In this document: positions 46,201 to 60,400 of the stretch, one piece after another
Layout of the letters: each line of letters opens with the position of its first letter
Position numbering within the stretch: position 1 is the stretch's first letter
Assembly: GCA_026018925.1 (NCBI GenBank)
Contig: JAKSZU010000003.1
Span: 185,845,505 to 185,909,504, forward strand
Source: Tupaia tana
Lineage: Eukaryota > Chordata > Mammalia > Scandentia > Tupaiidae
Length of the DNA: 64,000 bases
Direction of reading: 5' to 3'
Notes under the pieces: model-generated
Databases searched by the model: none
What the model was told of the DNA's origin: nothing
The model's input: the letters and a program-made list of their open reading frames with translations, nothing else
Made by a program: the position numbers and the translations under genes

Positions 46201-48240
46201 TGTACGTCTCTCTCCCTCTTCATCAGATTTAGTGGTGTGGTAGTGAAGGTGGATGAACCCACAGGCTTAAGGAACAAACACACCAGGCACGTGGGCATAC
46301 ATGCTCAAGATCCGGAAAGAAGACGACACAGAGATAGAATTGTGGCATGACCATTCCCCATGGGGAGGTGCTTTCTCATTTTCCCTCTCTCTCTCTCTGT
46401 CTCTCGGGTGAGCACATGTGCCCTCTGTAAAATTTAAAAAAAAAAAAAAAATTGGAAAATAATTTTTCAAAATCAGGCACATTTTGCTTTTAAACTGAAC
46501 AATATGAAACTTCCTTGACTTAATGAATGTCCACCTGTCTGTAATTCTAAAACAAGTCCTCTCTAATGATAAAGCTCCAAAACAATGTTACATGACCACC
46601 GCAAAGGCTCTCTATCAGTCTCCCAGCTGTCTTGCAGTGACTTGGAAATGTTAGATCAGCCTTATATTTACTGAAATAAAATTTTTTTGGTTGATATATA
46701 TAGACTAATCGATATGAACTCCAGCCAAATTCACAGACATAGAATGAATGTGTAGACAGCGACTTTTCTCTTCTTGTGAATTGCAGAACAGGACAATGAT
46801 CTAATTCCTGAAAGAGTTAGGGAAAAAAAAAAACACCAACTTAATTAACTCTCCACTTACCTCAGCATAAAAATGCACTGACTTACTGTCAGCCAGCTGC
46901 AGTTGAGATGTAAGTTCTACTATCCTTGCCATGTAGTGATTTTTAATTAAGTCTTCACGAGATTCCACATCTGGAACCTAGGCAGAGTACACATCAATAA
47001 ATACCAGTGAGATGAAGCAATTCTAGAAGAAAAGGAAATGTTGTATATTTTCACTTGAAATTTGATGGGGAATCAGTTTTCCTATCCCTCAAAGAAACTT
47101 CATACAAGGCAGATAAGTGTATATCCCAAATTTCTTTTATAGGGCATCCTGCCTATCTCAGATGAAGCTGAGGCTTCAGAACTGCACGGAAGTACAGCAA
47201 AGCCCACTGAGGCCATATCCCTCCACCAGCTTTTATTAGCCACAAATTTGACTCTCAACATCTCCATCTCTCTGACCCCTATGTCATCTCTAATTGGAGG
47301 GGGAAGGGAGAAGCGGTATTTATTGGAATTCCTAAAATTCAATCATTCTTTTCTCCTCAAACTGTCTTACAACTCTAATGAAATAAAACATACTAATTAA
47401 GCCATTTTTTAAAAGAGCTTTTGCTACAGGACGTGTGTGCTCACCACAGAGACAGAGAGAGACAGAAAGCAAGAAATCACCCCCCGGGGGGGATGGCCAC
47501 ACCACAATCCCTTCTCCTCTATTCTCCTTTCGGAATCTTGGGCACGCATGCACAGGCACTTGGCGTGCATTTTAAGCCGTGACGTCTGTGGACTTACATG
47601 GGAGTCCAGCGATGCAACTATTACAACATCTGCTGGTCCCAAATTAAGCTATTTTTATACTGAACAGTTTATGGCCCTTGTCCCAGACTGGTATTTCTAC
47701 TAGTTACTCTAGCTATGACATGCTATAGAGTTTAATTTAAAAATACAGGGCCTGGCAGGAGGCGTGGTGGTTGGGGGCACTGGACTCCCACATGGCCAAC
47801 CAAGTTCAAGTCCTGGACCTGGTGGCTTGATTTCTCACTTTCTCTCTCTCTCTCCCTCCAAATTAAAAATAATAACATAACAACAAATAAAGTTAAATAA
47901 AATAATTTTTAAAAATACATGGGGACCAGTAGATAGTGTAATGGTTACATCACTGGACTCCCACATGGCCAAGTGATTTGAGTCCTAGAGCTGGAGACTT
48001 GAAACTCACACCACGTGCTTTTCCGTGTATGCCCAAAATCCTGAGAGAAGGGATTGTGGTGTGGCCATGCCACTGAGGGGTGATTTCCTGCTTTCTGTCT
48101 CTCTGGTGAGTACACATTCCCTATAGCAAAAATCTCTCTTAAAAAAAAAATTCCATTCAGGGCCAGCAGGCGGCATGGTGGTTAAAGGCACTGGACTCCC
48201 ACATGCCCAACTATGGTTCAAGTCCCAGACCTGGTAGCTT

Positions 48241-48293
<53 letters not shown>

Positions 48294-51200
48294 GGTCAAA
48301 ACTGAACAATAATGATAATAAATAAATGATTCTTTTAAAAAATAAATTAATGCATATTGGGTCCAGCAGGTGGAATGGTGGCTAAGGCACTGGACTCCCA
48401 CATGGCTGACCACGGTTCAAGTCCTGGATCTGGTGACTGCTTTCTCACTTTCCCTCTCTCTCCCCCTCGTCAAATAAAATAAGAATAAGAATAAGAATAA
48501 TAAATAAAATTGAATAATTATATTTTTAAAAATACATGCATATTCAAGATTACCTACATTATGAGATAAATATGGAAATCAGAGATTTACCAACCTACTT
48601 GAGTTTGTCAACTCTGAGTGATAAGCTGAATGAATTCAGTGTTCATTTAATGATTATCTACTACATCTTAGCATATTTCAGAATTCCAATGTGCGAACCT
48701 GCCCTGAGTTCACTCACTTTCAGGGCTGGAAAGAGCTACCAAGCATACTGCTCCTTGAGGCTCTGAGAAGCCCTGCTCCTTAAAAGGACTCACATGGCAC
48801 ATGGCCTCATTCGGTATGCCAGTGAGGGGATGGCTGAGTTGGAGCCATACCTGTCAAACTGCCAAGGTAAGTCATTCAACAAGGCAATTACAGAAATAGG
48901 CTATAATTTGTTGGTGGCAGTTAAAACAGAACCAGGGAGAAAGCAACATGAATCCATCAATGATGGGGAAAACATTGGCTTCACATTTGCTAGAACTGTC
49001 AGGAAAAACAATGGACAAAGATGGCTTTTGCAGGACTTGTCAACAAACAAGCTGCAACATATTTACTAACAAACAACATGATGCCAAGTCACATTACCTC
49101 ACTGTCAAATGTCCTGGTTAAAATCCCAATCTAGAACATAAGAAAAAGAAACCTTCAGAATAGAAATATTTACATTTGAACACAATAGGTAAATCTGTAA
49201 CATTATTTTCTTTTCTCAGTTTACATTGTTTTACAAAGCACTGAAGTATAGCACCAAAAGATCACCCCTATGAGATGCTGTACCTGCAGAGAGGCCGCTC
49301 GCTGCACTCACCATTTCTGCTAGGAGACCATAACTTAGAGTTAGCATTGTTAAATCCTCTATCAAAATACTGATTAGCTAAGGCCAGCGGGTGGCATAGT
49401 TGAGGCACTGGACTCGCACATGGTGGACCATGGTTGGAGTCCTGGACCCAGTGGCTTGAAACTCACACCGTGTGTATGTGTGCATGTGTGCCCAAAACCC
49501 AGAGATAAAAATGGAGGAAAAGGGACTGTGGCGTGGCCATCCACCCTGGGGGTGATTTCTCACTTTCTATCTGTCTCCAGCAAGTGCACGTGCCCAATAC
49601 CAAAAAAACCTCTCTCAAAAAAAAGTTGATTAGCCATTTTTATTCAAATCCCAAAAGTCATCTAAAAAAGGAGGATCAATTTTTTTTACTCTTGTCTTTT
49701 TAAGTTTTTTAAATTTGCTATTGGGCACATGTGCTTGCCAGAGAGATAGGGGGGAGGGTAGCATGAGAAAGTACTCCCATGGGGGACAGTCGAGCCATAA
49801 TCCTTTCTCTTCCATTTCTCCTTTCAGGATTTTAGGCATGCACACATATATGCCAGGCATGTTTTTCAGGCCACTGGGAACAGGACTTGAACCACAGTCA
49901 GCAATGTGGGATCCAGCTGCCTTAACCACTACACCACTGGTTGGCCCCCATCTTGTCATTTTATGCTTATTTCCAAAGCAGAAGCCAAGAATTATTATGA
50001 TGACCATAATGAACATTCTGAACAGAAAAATCTGACTGAAAGCTGAAAAGGAAGATGAATAAATAAATATACTTTGATATAATGTTATGATGATATTAAT
50101 AAATATTATTTTTGGATTTAAGAAAACAAAAGTATAATTTTTATTACATTAAAGTGCTGCTAAGTTTTTCTCAAAACTTTTTTGTGAATTAGGAAATTAA
50201 AAACAAATAGTCATAATTACCAAATTCAAGGTGACAGGTCATGTGCTTGGGTACAATGATTTAAGAAAAGTACTGGAAACTCAGTTTCAATGGATTCTGT
50301 TAATCAGAGATGACACTCAACAATCTTCACATATTCTAAATTACACCATTAAAAGTATTATTCTGAAGAGTGAGCAGTGAATCAACTGAATATGTACTAA
50401 TGAATGTCATGCCCACCTAGCTATATAAGGCTCTTCTCTAAGGCTTTTTAAAATGAAAGACTAGCCTTAATTCTCTACTCAATGAAGCAGGAATGGCAAC
50501 TACACTTCCTCTTCTATTAATACTTAAAAACTGCTTATAATAACACACCAATCACTTAATTTTATACATTCTAATATGACTGCATTTGATTAAATCAACT
50601 ACAAGAGTACACCTATTATAACTCCTCACCCTCACACTCTTACTTCTGGGTTATGGTTTAAAAATGTGGTATAGCACAAAGCCCTTCAAAGGTACTATAT
50701 AAATGGAAGGGAAAAATAAATTTTTTTTAGAGGTTTTTGCTATAGGGCGCATGCACTCGCCAGAAAGACAGAGAGAAACAGAGAGACAGAAAGTGAGAAA
50801 TCACTCCCCAGGGGGGATGGCCACGCCGCAATCCCTGGTGTGAGTTTAAACCACTGGGTCCGGGACTTGAACTGTGGTACATGGGAGTCCAGGAACATAG
50901 CCATTACACCAACTGCTGGTCCCAGGAAAAGTTTTAACATATACAACTTTAACATTTTCTCATATGCTTTTTTTTTTTTTTTTTTTTTGAGAGGTTTTTG
51001 CTATAGGGCTCGTGCACTTGCCAGAAAGACAGAAAGACAGAGAGACAGAGAGAGAGACAGAAAGAGAGAAATTACCTCCCAGAGGGGATGGCCACACCGC
51101 AATCCCTCCTCCTCCACTCTCCTCTCGGGATCTTGGGCATGCATGCACACATGTCCGTCATGAGTTTAAGGCACCAGGTCCAGGACTCAAACCACAGTCG

Positions 51201-51415
51201 ACTACATGGGAGTCCAGCGACATAGCCATTATGCTTGCTAACTGCTGGCTCCTCTCATACGCTATTAATGAGAGTATCAACTGATACAGCCCTTTGAGAA
51301 AATAATCAAGAAATGATCAAAGGGGGCTGGTCCCATAACGTAGTGGTTAAGGGAGCCAAATTCCGCATAGGCAACTGTAATTCAAACCCTAGCAGCTTGA
51401 GAAACACACTGGAAG

Positions 51416-51456
<41 letters not shown>

Positions 51457-54400
51457 CTAAAAATCCCAACAGTATGGAAAAAAATTGAGGAATTATAGCG
51501 TGAGTATATTGCTTAGGAAGGTGCTTTCTCCCTCTCTCTTTCTCTCTATGGGCAAGCACACATGCCCTCTGGCAATGAAAGAAAAAAGAGAAATTAATCT
51601 TTCTCGAGACCAGCAGATGGTGTAATGGTTACATTACGGGACTCTCACATGGTTGCCTGCAGTTCGAGTCCCAGACACGACGGCTTAAAACTCGGTCAGG
51701 CTCATGCATGTACATGCCCCAAATCCTGAGAGGAGAATGGAGAAGGGATTGCAGTATGGCCATGCCCCCTGGGGGGTGATTTCTCGCTTTCTGTCTCTCT
51801 AGTGTGAGCATGCACCCTATAGCAAAAATTTCTTTTTTTTTTAAAAAAAAAAAAAGAATCATTCTCTCTTTTCAGGCTTTTGGGCACACATGCACACACA
51901 CCCAGTATGTTTCTCAAGCCACTGGGTCCAGGATTGAACTATATAGTCAGCCATGTGGGATCAGCTGCCTCAACCACTAAGCCACAAAGCCAACCCAAGC
52001 AATGCTTTTTAACTGCAGCAAAAAATGGATACTTGTATTGTTCTGTACTTTTTCTTTCTTGAGCTACTGCTATCTTTTTTTAAAAAAAATAAGTAACAGG
52101 TGACTGAATGTTCCAACTACAATACTAGGTATCATAACAAAAAGTAAGCATTAGAAATAAGTTTCTATCTGATGTTTGAAATAAAGTAATCTGGTGACTC
52201 ATAAAATGAGTTTTCTTTGCTAATCAATTAACTTTAAAATGGACAGACTTACTCCCAACACCCAAGAAGCAGGAGACCAAAAGAACACACACACACACAC
52301 GACTATGAAATATGAGAGTCAGACCATGTCTTGGTTGCCTAACTTGGTTGCCTAACTTGGTTGCCTAACTATTAAAGACAATACCTGAAATAGTAAGTTA
52401 CTGAAAATGTGACATCTCAACTGTACCCCAAACAACAGCTAGAGTTTTGAATTCAAGGAAGTCAAGGAAGAGGAAAATGGAATTAAAAGATAAAAGTATG
52501 TGAGCGAGGGACCAGCAGTTGGCATAATGGCTATGATGCTGGACTCCCATGTAGTCGACTGTGGTTCGAGTCCTGGACCCGGTGGCTTAAAGTCACACCG
52601 GGCGTGTGTGCGTGCGTGTCCAACATCCCGAGAGGAGAATGGATTGTGGTGTGGCCATCCCCTCTGGTGGGTGATTTCTCACTTTCTGTCTCTCCAGCAA
52701 GTGCACGTACCCTATAGCAAAAACATCTCAAAAAAAAAAAAAAAAAAAAAAAAAAGTATGTGAGCAATAGGTTTTAGGAGTTATGAATAAAGGGATATCC
52801 AGGTAAAAGAAACAGCTTAAACTTAGGGATATAAAAATGCAAAGAACATTATCAGAGAAAAGAGTTCAGTTTGGACTTGTATGAGACAATGGAGATGATA
52901 GAGCTAAAATGTAGTTTGGAACCAAGTATCCAAGGACCTTAGCTATGCCAAAACAAATGCATTTAGATTACACAGAGCCACTTAAGAGTATGCTGGCACA
53001 TAATTATTGCAGTCACTATCACTGTCAGTTATCTACTGTCTACTGGTCTCTTCTGGCCCCACAGTTACTCCCTGGCCACCACCATCTCTACAACTTGCGT
53101 AGTGAAAAAAGTGAAAAGAGAAAGAAACAGATGCCAGCAGGGGAGAAGAGGGGAGAATTAAGAAATCAGATGCGGGGCTGGCAGATGGTGTGGTGGTTAA
53201 GGGTGCTGGACTCCCACATAGCTGACCATGGTTCAAGTCCCGGATCTGGTGGCTTGCTCTCTCACTTTCTCTCTCTTTCTCTCTCGCTCTGTCCCTCTTT
53301 GGTCAAATTGAAATAAATAAATAAATATAAGGTTAACTAATTCTTTAAAAAAAAAAAAAAAAAAAAAAGAAAGAAATCAGATGCAATGGAGAACAGTCCA
53401 AGCATATCAACAAGACCCTGAAGGTCCAAAGACAAGGAAAATGTGGCGCCATTCCAAATGCTACGGGGACAGATGTCAAAATTCTTGTTGATGGTCCTCT
53501 CGTTACATCTGTACACTGTAGCCAAGTGTTAAGCCACTGGCTTGAGGGTGAACATAGTCAATTTGACCAGTCAGAGGCAACATGCCAGATACAGTCCTGC
53601 CATTGGTGGAGTAGGGGAGACAATACAGGGACATCCTGAGAGCACGGTGACCATTCAAGTTTCAAGAAGTCTGATTTTTATTTTATGCTTTTCTAAAATT
53701 TTTAATTCTATCCTCTAGATTTTATGATGAAAAATTTCAAACATATAAAAGTGGGGGTAGAGGAGACCATTTGTATATCCACTATCTCGATTCGATAATT
53801 GTTAACATGCTACCTTTGCTTTATTGATCTCTGCGTAATTTTTCTAAACAATCTAAAAGATGTAGATATTATGAATGCTTCATCTGAAGTACTTCAACAT
53901 TTGCCTCACAATAAAAATGAAGATATTCTCCCAGATAATAATAGCATTAGCATGCCTTGAAAATTTAGTAATCGGGGGATCAGCAATTAGCACAATGGCT
54001 ATGTCGCTGGACTCCCACGTAGTCGACCGCGGTTCGCGTCCCGGACCAGGTGGCTTAAAACTCACGCCAGGCACGTGTGTGTGCGTGCCCAAGATCCCGA
54101 GAGGAGAACGGAGGAGAAGGGATTGTGGCGTGGCCATCCCTCCTGGGGGGTGATTTCTCGCCTTCTGTCTCTATGTCTCTCTCTCTCTCTCTCTCTCTGT
54201 CTGTCTGGCGAGCGCACGCACCCTATAGCGAAAACCTCTCCAAAAAAAAAAAATTAGTAATCATATGAGGTTCTGATATTGTTAAGACATGATGAGATCT
54301 GTACATGTCTTGAAAATACAAGGTAGTTTATATAATTTACTACCAAGTATGACTCAGGTAGACAGTAACACTGAGTAAGACAGTGATTTGCTCTTTCACA

Positions 54401-57400
54401 GCATCAGTGGGCACAGGGGTAAAGTCAGCAGAAAAGCACACAGCTAAGGCCAGTCTTCAAGAAGCACCATGGCTCTTCTCAAGTTTCTCAAGAAATGCTT
54501 GTAAAAAGTACACCAAAGAGATTCTTTTGATTACAAGAGTAATTTTCATTGCTGATTTCTCCTTTTCTAGAGTTTCCTGATTTTTTTGAACAGTGAGCAG
54601 AATATAATTAGAAAACTTTTTAAAAAGTAACTTGGAATTCTGTAACACCAATAAAAATGTTTCTTCATCATCTGAGTCACTACAGTTAAAAATAAAGTAA
54701 AAAATATAAAATTGCAAGGTAATTTACCAAGAATTAACCTGATAGTATAAAGCTTTATAGTCTCTAGATATATATACCATGAAACTAGTTAGAAATGGTA
54801 TTTGTGGCCATTTCAATAAAAGTTAGGCATTTGGCCCTTGGTGAGAAACATAATCCCATTATTACAACTGTTTTTAATGCAAAAACAGAATTCTCATAAA
54901 TTTAACTTACTGTATCTCCCAGGAACATAGTCCTCATCATGGCAAGTCTCATATAAAATCAGATAACTTAATGGAGTTACTGAAGGAGACATTGTGCTTA
55001 TTAATCTTTTTTTTTTAAGTTACGTTTAGTTTGCATGAGGGCCCATGCACTCACCAGAAAGAGAGGAAGAAAGAGAAAGAGGAGGACAGGGAGAAAGCAC
55101 CCTCCAATGAGGCATGATCATACAGCAATCTCTTCTCCTCCCTATCAGGATTTTGGATGCACATGTACCTAGTGTATTTTTCAAGCCACAGGGGCTGGGA
55201 CTTGAACCACACAGTTGGCTCCCTTAACCACCAGGCCACAGGGTTAGCCCACTAATCTGCTTTTGTCCAGAACATATTAATCATTCCTGTTATTAACTGA
55301 TGTGTAATTTACTTGGTTGCTATGGTCTAAATGTTTGTGTTCCCCCCAAATTCATATATTAGAATCCTAATTCCCAAGCTGATGGAAGATGTGACCTTAT
55401 AGGATTAGTACCCTTAAAAGAAACCCCAGAGGGACCAGCAGTTAGCGTAATGGCTATCTCGCTGGACTCCCACGTAGTTGACCACGGTTCGCGTCCCGGA
55501 CCTGGTGGCTTAAAACTCACTCCAGGCGCGTGTGCGTGCGTGCCCAAGATCCCGAGAGGAATACGGAGAAGGGACTGCGGCATGGCCAAACCCCCTGTGG
55601 GGTGATTTCTCGCTTTCTGTCTCTCTGTTTCTCTCTGCGTGTCTGGCGAGCGCACGCGCCCTATAGCAAAAACCTCTCAAAAAAAAAAAGAAAAAGAAAA
55701 GAAAAGAAACCCCAGAGAGCTCCATCGCTACCCCACCATATGGGAACTCCATAAGAAGGCTACTGTCTATGAACCAGGAAACAGATCCTCACCAGACACC
55801 AAATTGGTGGATGCTTTGAACTTAAGACTTCCTGGCCTCTATAACTGTGAGGAATAAATTTCTGGTATTTACAAGCTGCTTAGTTTAAGCTATTCTTTTA
55901 TAGTAGCCTGAATGAACTAAGACAATCATCAACATTGAATATACAGTTGGAGTCTTACAAAGTAGCATTATAAAAAGAAAACCTGTGCCGGGAACCAGCA
56001 GTTAGCGTAATGGCTATGTCGCTGGACTCCCACGTAGTCGACCACGGTTCGCGTCTCGGACCCGGTGGCTTACAACTCACGCCGGGCGCGTGTGCGTGCG
56101 TGCCCAAGATCCCGAGAGGAGAATGGAGGAGAAGGGATTGCGGCGTGACCATCCCCCCTGGGGGGTGATTTCTCGCTTTCTGTCTCTATGTCTCTCTCTG
56201 TCTGTCTGGCGAGCGCACGCGCCCTATAGCGAAAAACCTCTCCAAAAAAAAAAAAAAAAGAAAACCTGTGCCAAGTGATAGCACAGTATAACACAACACT
56301 GTGCACCTGTGGAAGGCCAACCCACAGCAGAAGGTTCCAGGTTTGTATCTAGAGACCTCCCCAGGACAACCAAGAAGACACTTACCAGACTGGTGCTCTG
56401 AATGGGCTCCGGAGTGGCCTTGCTTGAGGCTTCATCCTGGCCAGAAGCATTCAACGAGGCAGCACTTTCCTGGGCCAGCCCAGCCAACTGCCCACTACTT
56501 GTACTCTTCAGCTTATCTGCAATCCGCTGGTTTTCTTTCTCTAGCTTGATTTTGGCTAACTGTGCTTCCAACATCCAATGCTCTTTTTCCTGCTCCAATT
56601 TAGAAATCTTTTCCAAACTCTGCTGAACCTTGAAAAATATTATAGAGTTCTGTATCTTAGAGAATGACATGAACAACTTAGTGACCATAAAAACTACTTT
56701 ACAGAATGTAAACCAAAACTACCTCACGGAGGTTAAAATAATAAAGCTTGACCCCAAAACAGAGAGAGATTTATTAAACAGAATACAAAAAGCATAACCA
56801 CAGCTGAAAAACTGAACTAGAGTTAAAAAAAAAAAAAAAAAAAAAAAACTCTAGTCACCAAAGACATTAACAGAGTGAGAGAGAGCCAAAGGGCGAAACA
56901 ATAATACGTAATGCCTGCATCTAACAGAGAAACAGAGATCTAATACCCATATAATTTTTGCAAATTAATAAGAAAAAGATAGACAACCCAACAGAGAAAC
57001 AGGCAAAAGAAAAAAAAAAAAAAACTAACATCAACAACTGAAGACCTGATCGAGACTACAAACATAAAACTATGATCAATATCACTAATTAGCAAAGGAA
57101 AGCAATTTAAATCATTCATCATTTGATACAAAGGGAGTCATATCTGTGGAATAATTCAGTCTTACAGTTCTGAACAAAAGAGGGAGGCTAGATCTGAAAG
57201 AGTATATATTCCATAATTGCATTTAATAAAAAGTCCAATATCAGGCAAGAAAACTCATCTGTGGTGTTAGAATACAGAATAATGGTTATCTTTGGGAGAG
57301 AGTAAGGTAGTAACTGGAAAGGGGCATGAGAAAAATTTCTAGGGTCTTACTAATTTTTTTAAAAGGTATACATAGAGAATTTATTTTTCTTTTAAAATCT

Positions 57401-60400
57401 AGCTGCTGGCTACATCCATGTGTTCACTTGTGAAAGTTCACTAGCATGCATGTTAATGTATACTTTTCTGTTAGTATGTTATACTTTAATAAGAAGTTAA
57501 ACCAGTCCTCAGAGCAAATAAAAACTAGGAAATGCATAAAAACAACAGCAAACTTACAGTGAATTCCAATGCTTTACCACCTATCAGAATTAAACGAGTG
57601 CTACACACCTTCCTCTCATTAAGCCACTGACACCTCCTAACAGTCTTCCAACTGTTCTCTCTCAGAGGAGAACCACTGCTCCAGCATTAGACCATCTGTT
57701 ATGCTACCAAGTGGCAAAGCTAGGATGTGGAATTCCAGCCCTCTGGCTCACAAAACTGGATCTTTTTGCTATATCACACTGCCTCCCACTGGCTCAGTTA
57801 TTCCTAAGGAGTCCCTGAAAGGTAGGTATTACCCTCACTTTCAGATAGGCAGTCAGAGAGGCCCAGAGCATTTATCACACTAACTCTCAGCTGGTCAGTA
57901 GCAGAGTGAAGAAAGCATTATCTTTGAGGTCAGTTCTGCAGCTTACTAGCTACTTTGAGTAAAAGTTAATTTCTTTGAATCTTACTTCATATTAAAAAAA
58001 AAATGACAGAAACCCAAAACTAATTTTCTTTTTTAGAGAAATTTTTGCTATAGGGCATATGCACTTGCCAGAGAGACAGAAAGAGAAAGAAAGTAAGAAA
58101 TCACCCCCCATGGGGATGGCCACACCACAATCCCCTCTCCTCCATTCTCCTCTTGGAATTTTGGGCATGCACGCACAGTTCTTGGCATGAGTTTGAAGTC
58201 ACCAGGTTCAGGACTTGAACTCTGGTCAGCCATGTGGGAGTCCAGGATGCAAACCACGGTCAACTACATGGGAGTCCAGCGACATAGCCATTATGCTAAC
58301 TGCTGGTCCCAAATTTTTAGTTCTAATATCCTAGAGCATTAATGTTAAAAAGGTAAGTAACATGTTCCCAAAGAATGTAAGGTCAGCATAGACAAAATAT
58401 TGTCTCAGGTGAATTTATTTGATCTCCCTTTAAAATAAATATTTCTCAAATTAAAAGCAAGCCAGATACCGAAGTGAATAAATATCTGACAAAAGTTAAA
58501 TTAGTGTCAGACTGTACCAATTTATGAAAAAGACTACCTTCCACTCCCATTCACCCTCCAATATCAACTAACCAACCAAATACTGGAAAATTTTCATGCC
58601 TGCTCATTTTAAAAATGAAAAAGCTTAGGCCAACCAGTGGCATTGTGGTTAAGGTATCCCACATGGTCCACTGTGTGATCAAGTCCCAGATCTGGCAGCT
58701 TGAAAAACAATCCAGGCACATGTGTATGTGCCCAGAATCCCCAAAAGAGGGAGAAATGGAGGAGAAAGAATGTGGTATGACCATCCCCATGGGGAATGCG
58801 TTCTCATTTTCCCTCTCTCTCTCCAGCAGGTACACTCATGCTCTGGCGAATAAAAAAAATAAAGAAAAGAAAAGAAAAGAAAGGAAAGCAAGAAACTCAC
58901 TGGGTCTCTAGCCCTTTCCCCCGTTTTTTTGCCTTATTATTATAAACATTTAAATCTAGTGCCTAAAAATGAATTAATCATCATGGTCAAAGTGTGTCGA
59001 TATTACTTTAGTGCCAACTGTAACATCAATTCAATCATGACCTATTCATAGTATCAATACATTTTTCAACAAATTATGCTTATGGTGCTTTTTAGTATTA
59101 AACAATTAATTTTACATGTTTACGTATGTAGTCTTTTGAATCACTTATGTATCTTAAAAACCCTCTCCAGGAAACTTAACATTTCTGCACTTAAACAATG
59201 TCCATGATTTTCCAGGTGTCATACCTGCTGTGCAAGGCCTTCTCGACTTTCAGTAGAGCTAAGAAGGACCCGACGGTTTGCCAATGCTTCTTCATAAGGC
59301 ACAGACTCCAGAAGGGGCTAGGGAAAAGTGTCATTAAGAATTAAGGGAAAAATTCTGTGTCACCCCTTCACCCAATCCAAACCCCAAATAAGAATGTTAA
59401 GTGGAGCTGTGATAATAAATTCAGATGTAAGGCAACACAGACATGTGAAGAAAAAACAATTTTTTAACCAAATAAAAATGCTGAAGAACTTATCATACTG
59501 ATTCGTCTATACTAACTTAAACCATATGGACTTGCACAGAAATAGACAGAAGAAGGATAGAGGAGAAAATCAGAAACAGATAAAAACACACAGAAAAATG
59601 CATTATGTGACAAACTGCACTTCTGAGTCAATGGAGAAAGGATAGACTGGAAAAACAGTACCACGACAACTATTTAATTATTTAGAAAAATAACTATTTA
59701 GACCCCTCTTTTATATCTTCCATCAGAATATATTCTAAAAAAAAAAAAAAAAGATCTAAATCTAAAAATTTAGATCATAACAACACTTAAAGAAAATAAA
59801 TAGGTGAATATTTCTATAACTTTGGAAAATGTTCCTGGCTGAGAATCACAACCATAAAGAATAAGAGCTGTTTGATGATACAGAAATTAAAACTTCTGTT
59901 TTGAAAATACACTACAGCAAACTGGGCGGAAAATGCTTCCCACATAAACACCAGATTAGAATCCTTAATGAAGAGGGGCCTCTTTTGAATCTTATTTAAG
60001 AGCATAAAAATAGGTAAAAGACCTGAAAAGAGAATTGATAGAATAAAATAATGAAAAAACCATGAAAGGATGTTCTACCTCATTAATAAGCAAAGACGTG
60101 CAACCTCTCCCCTCTGAGATTGACAAAGATGAAATGTATGGGTTTAATTTATATTCCTATGGTTGATAAGCTATAAAGAGGTAATTCCCTGAAGTACAGT
60201 CTATAAAAATATGCCAAAAATTGAGATAGTCACAAACTCTGGACCAGCAATTCCTTTTGGGGTATTTAATCTTAAAGATGTTATTAAAACAACTTGACAA
60301 TTACAGGGAGATAAGTATCCCTATAAATTTCTAGGGCAATTTGGTAGTTAACTATTAAAACTTAGCATGTATGCTAGCAGGTGGTGTGGTGGTGAAGGGC

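Noticed and set aside
54457..54717. Lys/Glu-rich minus-strand open frame inside a PPP1R21 intron
   Set aside because: The exons on both sides already join in frame to the known protein order, and no good acceptor/donor pair brackets it.
55990..56065. Possible functional tRNA gene (A and B boxes present)
   Set aside because: It is the head of a SINE. The cloverleaf is degraded, it recurs dozens of times with the same 3' body, and no Pol III terminator follows the head.
56816..56855. Inverted repeat actagagtt ... aactctagt around an A run
   Set aside because: Nine-base arms around 22 A. Likely chance, and not found elsewhere in the window.
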